DNA from: an uncultured Ruthenibacterium sp.
GTDB lineage: Bacteria > Bacillota > Clostridia > Oscillospirales > Ruminococcaceae
DNA: 58,692 bases
Assembly (NCBI GenBank): GCA_944386555.1
Contig: CALXBN010000043.1
Span: 1-58,692 of the forward strand
Direction: 5' to 3'
The notes under the pieces were generated by a model. It made no database searches and was not told the DNA's origin. It worked only from the letters and a program-made list of their open reading frames with translations. Shown in pieces: positions 42,257 to 49,117 of this stretch (positions are counted from its first letter, which is position 1; every line of letters begins with the position of its first letter). A program made the position numbers and the translations under genes.

Positions 42257-42817
42257 TTGCGCGCACAGGAAAAACAAAACCAAACCCTGCTGCTGCAGCG
42301 CGCCAAAGACGGCGATGAGCAGGCCCTGGCCGCGCTGATTGCCGGGCAAATGCCCCTGATCCGTGCGGTGGCGGCCCGCAGCCTGGCCCCCGGGCTGGAG
42401 TTTGAAGACGCCGTGCAGGAGGGGCTGATCGCCCTGTTCTTTGCCATGGGTTCTTACCGCGAGGCGGGCGGCGCGTCCTTTTCCACCTACGCGGCGGCGT
42501 GCATCCGCAACGGCATTGCCGACGCCGCCCGCCGGGCCAACCGGCGCAAACACGCCCCCCTGAACCAGAGCGTGCCGCTGGATGACGCCGGCAGCCTGCC
42601 CGTGCCCGGCGGCCCTGCCGAGGCAGCCGAGGCCAAGGAACAGTATTCGGCCACCATGCAAGAGCTGGAGACCCGCCTTTCCCCCCTGGAAAAGCAGGTA
42701 TTGGCCCTGTTTCTGGATGGTTTTTCCTACAGCGCCATCGCCCGGCGGCTGTCCATTGGCGAAAAGGCCGTGGACAATGCCCTGCAGCGCGTGCGCACCA
42801 AGCTGAAGCAATGGTAA
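42257..42817 (+). CDS. Sigma-70 family RNA polymerase sigma factor (SigH-like)
   Basis: 186-residue sigma factor with regions 2 and 4 only. Region 2: LEFEDAVQEGLIALFFAMG and GGASFSTYAAACIRNGIADAAR. Region 4: LSPLEKQVLALFLDGFSYSAIARRLSIGEK and a recognition helix (AVDNALQRVRTKL). Layout and length fit the SigH/Spo0H group. The start is uncertain: ATG at 42239 overlaps the -10 hexamer of a strong promoter, so TTG at 42257, 9 nt after GGGGG, is used here; a GTG at 42188 is also in frame but has no ribosome binding site. If the promoter is real, the GGGGG site lies at the transcript's very 5' end. Confidence 0.85.
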   Translation: MRAQEKQNQTLLLQRAKDGDEQALAALIAGQMPLIRAVAARSLAPGLEFEDAVQEGLIALFFAMGSYREAGGASFSTYAAACIRNGIADAARRANRRKHAPLNQSVPLDDAGSLPVPGGPAEAAEAKEQYSATMQELETRLSPLEKQVLALFLDGFSYSAIARRLSIGEKAVDNALQRVRTKLKQW

Positions 42818-42845
42818 GCCCGGGCCCCGCAGGCCCTGGACATAT

Positions 42846-42914
42846 GCCCCAGTAGCTTAAAGTCAGAGCGTTGGTCCCAGATCAAAGGTGTCGGTTTAAA
42901 TCCTTCCGCGGGCA
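42846..42914 (+). other. Degenerate tRNA-like element
   Basis: 69 nt that fold as a defective cloverleaf. Acceptor 42846-42852 with 42907-42913 has five of seven pairs; TA at positions 8-9; D-stem GCTT/GAGC with a 7-nt loop; anticodon-like stem TTGG/TCAA with loop TCCCAGA (C instead of U33, anticodon slot CCA); T-stem three of five pairs with loop TTTAAAT in place of TTCAAAT. No CCA end is encoded. It lies between the sigma factor and a zinc-ribbon gene, same strand. Probably a tRNA pseudogene or a tRNA-mimic leader; not a working tRNA. Confidence 0.55.
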
Positions 42915-42941
42915 AATTTTCATTGATTGGAGATATCCAAA

Positions 42942-43226
42942 ATGTACCAAGACAAAACCTTAGTATGCAAAGATTGCGGCCAGGAGTTCGTGTTCACCGC
43001 CGGTGAGCAGGAGTTCTACGCCAGCCGTGGCTTCGAGAACGAGCCCCAGCGCTGCAAAGCCTGCCGTGATGCCCGCAAGAACGCTGCCCGCGGCCCCCGC
43101 GAGATGTTCACCGCCACCTGCGCCGCCTGCGGCAAGGAAGCCCGCGTGCCCTTCAAGCCCCGTGAGGATCGCCCCGTGTACTGCAGCGAGTGCTTTGCAA
43201 AGATGAAGGAGAACGGCGAACTGTAA
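42942..43226 (+). CDS. Zinc-ribbon domain protein (two CxxC pairs per half)
   Basis: 94-residue small zinc protein. The first half has CKDCGQEFVFTAGEQEFYA then CKAC (the 'probable zinc-ribbon' family pattern with KxYEx-like GEQEFYASRGF), the second half TCAACGKEARVPFKP then YCSEC, giving two treble-cleft or ribbon sites of four cysteines each. The spacing between is basic (RDARKNAARGPREM). Likely a nucleic-acid or protein-binding factor; function unknown. ATG at 42942 has GGAG 9 nt upstream. A strong terminator follows. Confidence 0.88.
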   Translation: MYQDKTLVCKDCGQEFVFTAGEQEFYASRGFENEPQRCKACRDARKNAARGPREMFTATCAACGKEARVPFKPREDRPVYCSECFAKMKENGEL

Positions 43227-43250
43227 TCCGCCTTTTCTTCTTTGCCCTGC

Positions 43251-43282
43251 CGCCCCGGCCCTTCGGCCGGGGCGGTTTTTTC
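43251..43282 (+). terminator. Terminator of the zinc-ribbon gene
   Basis: Perfect 11-bp GC stem (43251-43261 with 43266-43276), CTTC loop, then TTTTTT. Confidence 0.93.
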
Positions 43283-43648
43283 GCCCTGTGCCCGCCGGCT
43301 CCGCTTCCCGCCGCATTCCCAAAGCAGACGGGCGGCCATAAAGGAAGCCCGCGCGGCCACCGGATTTGTTTCTGTGCCCATCCGCCCTGCAGCCGGATGG
43401 AAAGCACGCCTTCGCCCGCGGCCCGGTTCAAAAACGGGAAGCCTTCCGCCGGAAGGCTGAAAAGGAAAGGCCCCGCTTTTCGATAAAAATTCGAAAAGCG
43501 GGGCCTTTTGGCAATAACTTAAGCCGCATCAATCTTTTTGGTCTTTCGGCGGCGGGAACCCGGCTTACCCGGGCCGGTGCGCCGTGCGCGGTTTTCTGTT
43601 CAAAGAAGGCGCAGGTGTGCGGGCGGACGGCCAATCCCTTCCGCAGAC
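43283..43648. other. Gene-free interval
   Basis: No credible gene on either strand: open frames here have no ribosome binding site and run through the tRNA gene or hairpins. It holds a small GCCTTCC/GGAAGGC hairpin (43441-43457) and the strong hairpin listed next. Confidence 0.6.
43466..43506. terminator. Long perfect hairpin, terminator-like on both strands
   Basis: 18-bp perfect stem (43466-43483 with 43491-43508; inner part CCCCGCTTTTCGA) with a TAAAAAT loop and CCTTTT/AAAGG ends. It has no obvious upstream gene of its own and may back up the zinc-ribbon terminator. Confidence 0.7.
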
Positions 43649-43682
43649 AAAAAAAGCCGGAGCAAAGCAAACTTTGCTCCGG
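43649..43682 (-). terminator. Terminator of tRNA-Val
   Basis: On the minus strand an 11-bp stem (43682-43672 with 43667-43657) with a TTTG loop is followed by C and a run of seven T. Confidence 0.9.
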
Positions 43683-43684
43683 TG

Positions 43685-43761
43685 TGGTGGAGGCTAAGGG
43701 ACTCGAACCCATGACCTCTCGGATGTGAACCGAACGCTCTAACCAGCTGAGCTAAGCCTCC
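43685..43761 (-). tRNA. tRNA-Val (anticodon CAC)
   Basis: 77-nt tRNA with encoded CCA. Acceptor GGAGGCT pairs with AGCCTCC; D-stem GCTC/GAGC; anticodon stem TTCGG/CCGAG with loop TTCACAT, so the anticodon is CAC and reads GUG; T-arm GGG-TTCGAGT-CCC type. All invariant positions are present. It has its own promoter and terminator. Confidence 0.95.
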
Positions 43762-43773
43762 ACAGCGAGGTTT

Positions 43774-43802
43774 ATTATACCACACCCTTCCCCGTTTGTC
43801 CA
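43774..43802 (-). promoter_or_regulatory. Strong promoter of tRNA-Val
   Basis: On the minus strand TGGACA (43802-43797), 17-bp spacer ending in TGG, and perfect TATAAT (43779-43774), 12 nt before the mature tRNA. Confidence 0.9.
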
Positions 43803-43983
43803 GTCTTTTTTCATAAATTTTTCGGGAAACCTCGGGCCGCCTTCCTGACAGGGCTTGTGAAATGCGCGGCAGGCCAAGCTCCGCCGCGCGGGGCATGGCG
43901 TGTGACAGCCCCGGTTCCCGCCTGCGGATGGCAGCCGGTTTGAGGCACAGCGTCTGCCCGCAGAAAAATGTCCCGGGCGGGGC

Positions 43984-44012
43984 TTGACTTTTCTCCCCCC
44001 AATGTGTATTAT
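43984..44012 (+). promoter_or_regulatory. Promoter of the GntR/ABC operon
   Basis: TTGACT (43984-43989), 17-bp spacer, TATTAT (44007-44012). The rest of the 319-bp interval from the tRNA to the GntR gene holds nothing else I can recognise apart from the tRNA promoter. Confidence 0.85.
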
Positions 44013-44032
44013 TGTATTAGACGCTTAATACA
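44013..44032 (+). promoter_or_regulatory. Operator for the YtrA-type GntR regulator
   Basis: Perfect inverted repeat TGTATTA-6-TAATACA that begins at the base after the -10 hexamer and covers the transcription start. The position implies repression, most likely by the GntR protein encoded first in the operon. Confidence 0.8.
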
Positions 44033-44080
44033 AAATATTCCGGCTGCGCCCGCGCAGCCACGCAAGGAGGCGGTGGTGCA

Positions 44081-44467
44081 ATGGATTGGGAGATCCTTCC
44101 CGACAGGCCGGTCTATCTTCAGCTGGTAGAACAGCTGGAGCTGGCTGTCCTCACCGGCGAATATTCCCCCGGCCAGCGGATACCGCCGGTGCGGGAGCTG
44201 GCGGCCGAGGCCGCCGTAAACCCCAACACCATGCAGCGGGCCCTGGCCCAGCTGGAAGATCGCGGCCTGCTGGAGACCCACCGCACCGCCGGGCGCACGG
44301 TTACCGGCGACCCAGGGCGCATTGCCGCCCTGCGCGGCCAGCGGGCGGCGGAATGCGCCCGGGCCTATCTGGCCGCAGCACAGCGGCTGGGGCTTTCCCC
44401 CGCCCAGGCCGTGGCGCTGGCCCGCCAGGCCGCCGGCCCGGATGCACACCATGAAACGGAGGTATGA
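44081..44467 (+). CDS. GntR family transcriptional regulator, YtrA subfamily
   Basis: 128-residue repressor. The GntR winged helix fills residues 8-75 (PVYLQLVEQLELAVLTGEYS, GQRIPPVRELAAEAAVNPNT, QRALAQLEDRGLLETHRTAG). The short C-terminal helical tail (about 50 residues, ARAYLAAAQRLGLSPAQAVA) is that of the YtrA group, which control ABC transporters. GGAGG lies 9 nt upstream of the ATG. It is 3 bp before the ATPase gene; a palindromic operator overlaps the promoter, so the operon is probably autorepressed and induced by envelope stress or a small effector. Confidence 0.92.
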   Translation: MDWEILPDRPVYLQLVEQLELAVLTGEYSPGQRIPPVRELAAEAAVNPNTMQRALAQLEDRGLLETHRTAGRTVTGDPGRIAALRGQRAAECARAYLAAAQRLGLSPAQAVALARQAAGPDAHHETEV

Positions 44468-44470
44468 GGT

Positions 44471-45172
44471 ATGTGCACAGACTGTTTATCCTGCCAGGCG
44501 CTGAGCAAAACCTATGGCCGGCGCACCGCCCTTTGCGGCGTCACCTTCGCCGTTGCCCCCGGGCGCATCACCGGGCTGTTGGGGCCAAACGGCAGCGGAA
44601 AAACCACCCTGATCAAACTGGCCGCCGGGCTGCTGACCCCTTCGGGCGGGGCGGTTTCCGTGTGCGGTACCCCGCCGGGCCCCGCCAGCAAGGCCCTCAC
44701 CGCCTATCTGCCCGACCGGGTGTTCCTGCCCCTGCACTGCCGGGTAGAGGACACCCTGGCCCTGTTCGCCGATTTCTTTCCTGATTTCAGCCGCGGCAAA
44801 GCGGCCGCCATGCTGGCGGATCTGAAGCTGGAGCCACGAATGAAGCTTTCCTCCATGAGCAAAGGCACCCTGGAAAAGCTGCAGCTGGCGCTGGTGATGA
44901 GCCGCCGGGCCCGGCTGTATCTTCTGGACGAACCCATCGGCGGGGTGGACCCAGCCGCCCGGGCCTATATCTTATCCACCATCATCCGCAATTACAGCGA
45001 GGACGCAGGTATGCTGCTGTCCACCCACCTCATTGCCGAAGTGGAAAACCTGCTGGACGACGCGGTGTTCCTGCGGGAGGGGCGCGTTGTATCGGCCGGC
45101 CTGGCGGATGATCTCCGCCAGCGGGAGGGCAAAGGGCTGGACGCATGGTTTCGGGAGGTGTTCGCATGCTGA
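44471..45172 (+). CDS. ABC transporter ATP-binding protein (YtrB-like)
   Basis: 233-residue ATPase. Walker A GLLGPNGSGKTTLIKL, a Q-loop replaced by AYLPDRVFLP, a diverged signature LSSMSKGTLEKLQLALVM (SKG in place of SGG), Walker B LYLLDEPIGGVDP, and the switch histidine in LLSTHLIAEVE. YtrB and related antibiotic-responsive ABC proteins share this diverged signature. It overlaps the permease gene by 7 bp. Substrate unknown. Confidence 0.92.
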   Translation: MCTDCLSCQALSKTYGRRTALCGVTFAVAPGRITGLLGPNGSGKTTLIKLAAGLLTPSGGAVSVCGTPPGPASKALTAYLPDRVFLPLHCRVEDTLALFADFFPDFSRGKAAAMLADLKLEPRMKLSSMSKGTLEKLQLALVMSRRARLYLLDEPIGGVDPAARAYILSTIIRNYSEDAGMLLSTHLIAEVENLLDDAVFLREGRVVSAGLADDLRQREGKGLDAWFREVFAC

Positions 45173-45993
45173 AACTGCTGAAATGGGAGCTGCGGCAGGC
45201 AGGCCGCAGCCTGCTGCCCCTGGCGGGGGCATACCTGGCCATTGCCTGCGTGACGGCGGGAATGATCGCCCTGAACCGCCGGTGGTTCGTGCTGGAGCAG
45301 GACACCGCCGCAGCCAGCATGTCCCTGAGCCTGCGCACCGCGGCAAGCCCGGTGCTGGGGGCGGCATCCGTGGTGCTGTTCGCCGCCCTGGTGCTGGGGG
45401 CCATGGCCCTGACGGCGGCCACGGTGATCGTGAACGTACAGCGCTTCTACCGGATGCTGGGCCAGGAAGGGTACCTGGCCTTCAGCCTGCCGGTGACGGC
45501 GGCGGCCCATATCGGCGCCAAGCTGCTGTGCGCAGTGCTCTGCACCGTCCTGGCGGTGGCCGCGGCCCTGGCGGGGGTGTGGATCATCCTGCTGGGGGCG
45601 GGGGCCGCCTTCAGCCTGCCAGGTGTGCCCGCGGATATGGCGGCCTGGCTGGCGGCCGGCGGCCTTGCAAGCATCGCCAGCGGCTATCTGACGGCATATC
45701 TGGCCTGCGCCATCGGCATGGGCCGGGGCAGGAACCGGCTGGCCGCTTCGTTGCTGGCTTTTACGGCTTTGGTTGTCCTGGGGCAGCTGGCGCTGCTGGG
45801 CCTGGGGCTGGCGCTGGCCCGCACCGGTTTTTTCCGGATCACGCTGCTCCCCTGGATGGTTCATGCGGCAAACGGCGGCGCGGGCCTGCCCGGCTGGATC
45901 ATGGCCCTCACCTGCTGCGTGCCCCTGGCGGCGGGAACGGTGTGTTTCGTCCTAACCCGATGGCTGCTGGCCCGGCGGCTGAACCTGCCCTGA
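45166..45993 (+). CDS. ABC transporter permease-like membrane protein
   Basis: 275-residue protein with six hydrophobic segments and a cytoplasmic amphipathic start (MLKLLKWELRQAGRSLLPLA), as in ABC-2 type permeases. Further traits are RFYRMLGQEGYLAFSLPVT after TM2, common in clostridial ABC-2 partners of YtrB-like ATPases. ATG at 45166 has GGAGG 7 nt upstream and overlaps the ATPase stop. No transport substrate can be read. No terminator with a T-tract was found before the next promoter. Confidence 0.87.
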   Translation: MLKLLKWELRQAGRSLLPLAGAYLAIACVTAGMIALNRRWFVLEQDTAAASMSLSLRTAASPVLGAASVVLFAALVLGAMALTAATVIVNVQRFYRMLGQEGYLAFSLPVTAAAHIGAKLLCAVLCTVLAVAAALAGVWIILLGAGAAFSLPGVPADMAAWLAAGGLASIASGYLTAYLACAIGMGRGRNRLAASLLAFTALVVLGQLALLGLGLALARTGFFRITLLPWMVHAANGGAGLPGWIMALTCCVPLAAGTVCFVLTRWLLARRLNLP

Positions 45994-46023
45994 AGCACCG
46001 GCAAAATTTTACCTTGGCCCGTC

Positions 46024-46052
46024 TTGACCGGCCCCGCCGCGGCGGCTACAAT
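46024..46052 (+). promoter_or_regulatory. Promoter of the small zinc-ribbon gene
   Basis: TTGACC (46024-46029), 17-bp GC-only spacer, TACAAT (46047-46052). Transcription would start near 46059. Confidence 0.8.
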
Positions 46053-46059
46053 GAAGAAA

Positions 46060-46115
46060 AGGCGGGCACCGCCTCGTTCAGAGTACAGGGCCTGCCGCGG
46101 TGCGGCAGGCCCTGT
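46060..46115 (+). other. Structured leader of the zinc-ribbon gene
   Basis: Two hairpins fill the leader: AGGCGG-GCA-CCGCCT (46060-46074) and a perfect 14-bp stem (46085-46098 with 46102-46115). The second lacks a T-tract, so it is more likely a stability or translation element than a terminator. Confidence 0.65.
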
Positions 46116-46145
46116 GAGATCACTTAACGCAAGGAGGAAAGACCC

Positions 46146-46358
46146 ATGGAATCCAGACAGTATGTGTGCCCCAAATGCGGGTGCCAAAGCTATGAGAGCG
46201 ACCAGTTCCAGGCCACCGGCGGCAATTTTGCCAAGCTGTTCGACATCCAGAACAAGAAATTTTTTACCGTCAGCTGCACCCAGTGCGGCTATACCGAACT
46301 GTACCGCGCCATGAACGACGACGGTATGGACGTGCTCGACTTCCTGATCGGCGGCTGA
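46146..46358 (+). CDS. Small zinc-ribbon nucleic-acid-binding-type protein
   Basis: 70-residue protein with two CxxC pairs: YVCPKCGCQSYE and VSCTQCGYTELYRAM, separated by a conserved basic/aromatic segment (AKLFDIQNKKFFT). This is the DUF2082/zinc_ribbon_13 pattern, whose members are annotated as predicted nucleic-acid-binding Zn-ribbons. The GGAGG site is 9 nt before the ATG. Single-gene unit with its own promoter, structured leader and terminator. Function unknown. Confidence 0.88.
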   Translation: MESRQYVCPKCGCQSYESDQFQATGGNFAKLFDIQNKKFFTVSCTQCGYTELYRAMNDDGMDVLDFLIGG

Positions 46359-46499
46359 GTTCCGCCTGTGTCCGTGCGCGGATGCAGGCAGGCGTGGTTT
46401 CCGGGCGGCGCGCGGCCGCAGCGCAAAAAGCCCGGGGCCGCGCCGCTGTGCGGCACGCGGCGCGCACTGCCATCTGCCGGCGCGTTTTTCGAAAACCGC

Positions 46500-46535
46500 A
46501 AAAAAGGGGGGCTTTTCAAAAGCCCCCCTTTTTTT
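46500..46535. terminator. Bidirectional terminator between the zinc-ribbon gene and yaaA
   Basis: GGGGGGCTTT pairs with AAAGCCCCCC (46506-46528), flanked by A-run on the left and T-run on the right. Confidence 0.88.
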
Positions 46536-46619
46536 GCAGTTTTCCTGCTTCATCTGAAGCCGCCGTGCCGCACCGGCACGGCGGCCTTCCGCCCGGGGTG
46601 CGGTTCTGCCCGGCGGCGT

Positions 46620-47378
46620 TCACGGGCGCAGGAACACATAGGTGCCGCAGGAGGAGTGCTCCGGGGCGAAGCGGTAGCCCTGGCGGTCGAACGCCTGCAG
46701 ATCCTCGGGCCGCCGGGCGCCGGTCTCGGCCAGGAAACGCACCATCTCGCCCCGGGCCATCTTCACATACACGCCCTTTTCCACCAGCCTGCCCCCCTGG
46801 AGCTGGGCAAACACACACTTCACCCGCCGCACCCCCGCGGGCAGATGGGGCATTACGGCCCGGCTGTATTCCGCACTGGCCAGGTCAATCACCGTATCGG
46901 CCCCTTCGCCGTCCTCCACCACCTGCCCGGCCAGGGCGCCGCCCCAGAAGGCGTACAGATCCCGGCAGCTGCCGATGGCCAGGCGGGCCTGCATCTCCAG
47001 CCGATAGGGGGCCACGCCGTCAAAGGGGCGCAGCACCCCGTAAAAGCCCGAAAGGATGCGCACATGGCGCTGCACCCAGGCCAGCTGGGCCCGGGTGAAT
47101 ACCCCCGGGGCCATGTATTTGTACTGGATGCCGTTGTAAGCCAGCAGCGCCGGCGTCAAAGCCGCCAGGCGCCGGGGCTCCATGCGGGCAAAGCCCTGCA
47201 GGGCCTGCCGGGCCAGGGGCTCGCTGCAGCCCAGCAGTTTCTGCAGCGCCGGAAGCTCCAGCGCCCGCAGCGCCTCCAGCAGCTGCAGGCTGCGGGGCAG
47301 CAGCGCCGGAAGGGCCGCAGGGGCCAGTGTGTCGTCCCGCACCATCTGCTTGGCCGGCGACAGAATGGCCCGCATCAT
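46620..47378 (-). CDS. yaaA: Peroxide stress protein YaaA family
   Basis: 252-residue protein of the YaaA/UPF0246 family. Diagnostic segments are MRAILSPAKQM at the start, ALLAYNGIQYKYMAPGVFT, HVRILSGFYGVLRPFDGVAPYRLEMQ, and VIDLASAEYSRAV. In E. coli YaaA lowers free iron and limits Fenton damage. The start (ATG 47378) overlaps the stop of the upstream phosphodiesterase gene as ATGA and has no clear site of its own, so it relies on coupling. Confidence 0.92.
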   Translation of the reverse strand: MMRAILSPAKQMVRDDTLAPAALPALLPRSLQLLEALRALELPALQKLLGCSEPLARQALQGFARMEPRRLAALTPALLAYNGIQYKYMAPGVFTRAQLAWVQRHVRILSGFYGVLRPFDGVAPYRLEMQARLAIGSCRDLYAFWGGALAGQVVEDGEGADTVIDLASAEYSRAVMPHLPAGVRRVKCVFAQLQGGRLVEKGVYVKMARGEMVRFLAETGARRPEDLQAFDRQGYRFAPEHSSCGTYVFLRP

Positions 47379-48217
47379 CGGAACCTGGGCGCGGGATGGT
47401 AAAATTCAAAGATCACCCCGTCGTTGCAGCGCTCCTTTTCCCCGATGTCATCGCCGGGGCGCACCGTCCAGCACACCCGCAGCGGCCCCAGGGCCTCAGC
47501 CAGACGGGCCAGGGGCGGCTTTTTGCCCGGGCCGTAGGCGATAAACTGCGGCCGGGCCAGCACATTGGTCAGCAGGCAGCCCAGGGCCTGGCGCATCGGC
47601 CAGGGTTTGCCGGAAAAGCTGGCGGGCTGGTTGGACAGCTGGCCCCGCAGGATATCCGGCGCGCTGCGGCGGAACCAGGCCACGATCCGCGGGTCAAAGC
47701 TCTCCACGCAGAACGCGGCGCCGTACTCGCGTGCATAGGCGCGCAGCAGCACCAGGGCCTTTTCGCACAGCTCGATGCGCCGGGGGCCGGTTTTCAGCTC
47801 CACAATTATGGGCGCCCGCCCGCGCACCAGGGCAAACACCTCCTCCAGCAGAGGGATCCCCTCCTGTGTGCCGCACAGGCGCATGGCCCGCAGCTGCTCC
47901 AGCGAAAACGCATCCACCCGGCCGTGCACGCCGCACACCCGGTCCAGCGTGTCGTCGTGGAACACCACCACCCGGCCGTCCTTCGAAAGCTGGATGTCCA
48001 GCTCCATGCCGTAGCCCTGTTCCACCGCCGCCCGGAACGCTGGCAGGCTGTTTTCCGGCACGGTGCCGTCGGGGGTGTGCAGGCCCCGGTGGGCAAAGTT
48101 GACCCCCTCCACCATGGCCCGCTGGGCCGGCGTATACCGCCCCGGGGCCAGCAAAAACAATACGATCAGCACAGCGGCGGCCGCCGCCGCCAAAACTGCC
48201 AGCAGCCAGATCCACAT
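47375..48217 (-). CDS. Glycerophosphodiester phosphodiesterase family protein
   Basis: 280-residue enzyme with one N-terminal membrane anchor (residues 2-24) and an outward- or inward-facing GDPD TIM barrel. Catalytic motifs are AHRGLHTPDGTVPENSLPAF, MELDIQLSKDGRVVVFHDD, PIIVELKTG and FCVESFDPRIVAWFR. Members cleave glycerophosphodiesters or teichoic-acid/lyso-lipid substrates. The start at 48217 has AGAGG 8 nt upstream; ATG 48223 is too near that site. Operon with yaaA. Confidence 0.9.
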   Translation of the reverse strand: MWIWLLAVLAAAAAAVLIVLFLLAPGRYTPAQRAMVEGVNFAHRGLHTPDGTVPENSLPAFRAAVEQGYGMELDIQLSKDGRVVVFHDDTLDRVCGVHGRVDAFSLEQLRAMRLCGTQEGIPLLEEVFALVRGRAPIIVELKTGPRRIELCEKALVLLRAYAREYGAAFCVESFDPRIVAWFRRSAPDILRGQLSNQPASFSGKPWPMRQALGCLLTNVLARPQFIAYGPGKKPPLARLAEALGPLRVCWTVRPGDDIGEKERCNDGVIFEFYHPAPRFR

Positions 48218-48381
48218 CTCCATCGCCTCTTTCTTCGTTGTCCTCAGCTGACCATTGTACCCCACCGCGCCCGCGCCGTCAATCCTTTTTCATCCGGGCG
48301 GATTTGCCGGCGGGCGCAAAGGCGGATTTTCAAAAAATCCGGGCAAAACTTTCACAATTCTGCCATACGGGCCCTGTAATA

Positions 48382-48390
48382 TGGTATGAT
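48382..48390 (+). promoter_or_regulatory. Extended -10 promoter of the first two-component system
   Basis: TGGTATGAT lies about 40 nt before the regulator ATG at 48431. The -35 region is not conserved. Confidence 0.5.
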
Positions 48391-48430
48391 AGAAGTATGA
48401 GGGATTTTCACACCAACGGGAGGGAATGGT

Positions 48431-49117
48431 ATGGCAAAAATTCTGATCGTAGACGACGAGCCCCGCATCCGGGAGCTGATCCGGGAGCACCTGCAGCACG
48501 AAGGTTTCACCTGCGAAGAGGCCACCGACGGTTCGGCCGCCCTGGCGGCCCTGAGCGTGGGCGGCATCGACCTGGTGATCCTGGATGTGATGATGCCCTT
48601 TGTGGACGGCATGACCTGCCTGCGGGAGATGCGCAAGCGGAAGATCGATACGCCGGTGATCATGCTGACGGCCCGGGGCGAGGAATACGACAAGCTGGCC
48701 GGCCTGGAAAGCGGCGCCGACGACTATGTGGTGAAGCCCTTCAGCCCGCGGGAGCTGGTGGCCCGGGTGAAAGCCGTGCTGAACCGCACGCTGCCCAAAG
48801 AGCGTCAGGCCGGCGAAAGCTATGTGTTCGGAGATCTGGTCATCGACACCGCTTCACACTCGGTGAAGATCGGCGGCCAGGAGGCCGCGCTGACCCCGAA
48901 AGAGTTCGACCTGCTGGTGTTCCTTGTCTCCAACAAGGGCATCGCCCTGTCCCGGGAAAAGATCCTGCAGAAAGTGTGGAACTATGACTACTACGGCGAG
49001 GACCGCACCGTAGACACCCACATCAAAATGCTGCGCAGCCACCTGGGCAAGTACCGGGACAACATCGTCACCGTGTGGGGCGTGGGCTATAAGTTCGACC
49101 CGGAGGTGCACGGATGA
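48431..49117 (+). CDS. OmpR-family response regulator
   Basis: 228-residue regulator. Receiver domain: LIVDDEPRIRELIREHL, phosphoacceptor D52 in LVILDVMMPFVDG, MLTARGEEYD and the lysine in DYVVKPFSP. Winged helix: LTPKEFDLLVFLVSNKG, ILQKVWNYDYYGEDRTVDTHIKMLRSHL and VWGVGYKF, the PhoB/WalR-like type. GGAGGG lies 6 nt before the ATG. The stop overlaps its kinase gene as ATGA. The target genes are unknown. Confidence 0.94.
   Translation: MAKILIVDDEPRIRELIREHLQHEGFTCEEATDGSAALAALSVGGIDLVILDVMMPFVDGMTCLREMRKRKIDTPVIMLTARGEEYDKLAGLESGADDYVVKPFSPRELVARVKAVLNRTLPKERQAGESYVFGDLVIDTASHSVKIGGQEAALTPKEFDLLVFLVSNKGIALSREKILQKVWNYDYYGEDRTVDTHIKMLRSHLGKYRDNIVTVWGVGYKFDPEVHG

Noticed and set aside
39539..42811. 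Open frame of about 1090 codons opposite tex and the sigma factor gene
   Set aside because: Shadow of two firmly identified genes; no domain motifs and no start signal.
42846..42914. Functional tRNA-Trp (CCA) reading of the tRNA-like element
   Set aside because: Mismatches in three stems, C at position 33, altered T-loop and no CCA end make a working tRNA unlikely.
43366..43728. Open frame running from the gene-free interval into the tRNA-Val gene
   Set aside because: It crosses a strong hairpin, a terminator and the tRNA, and has no ribosome binding site.
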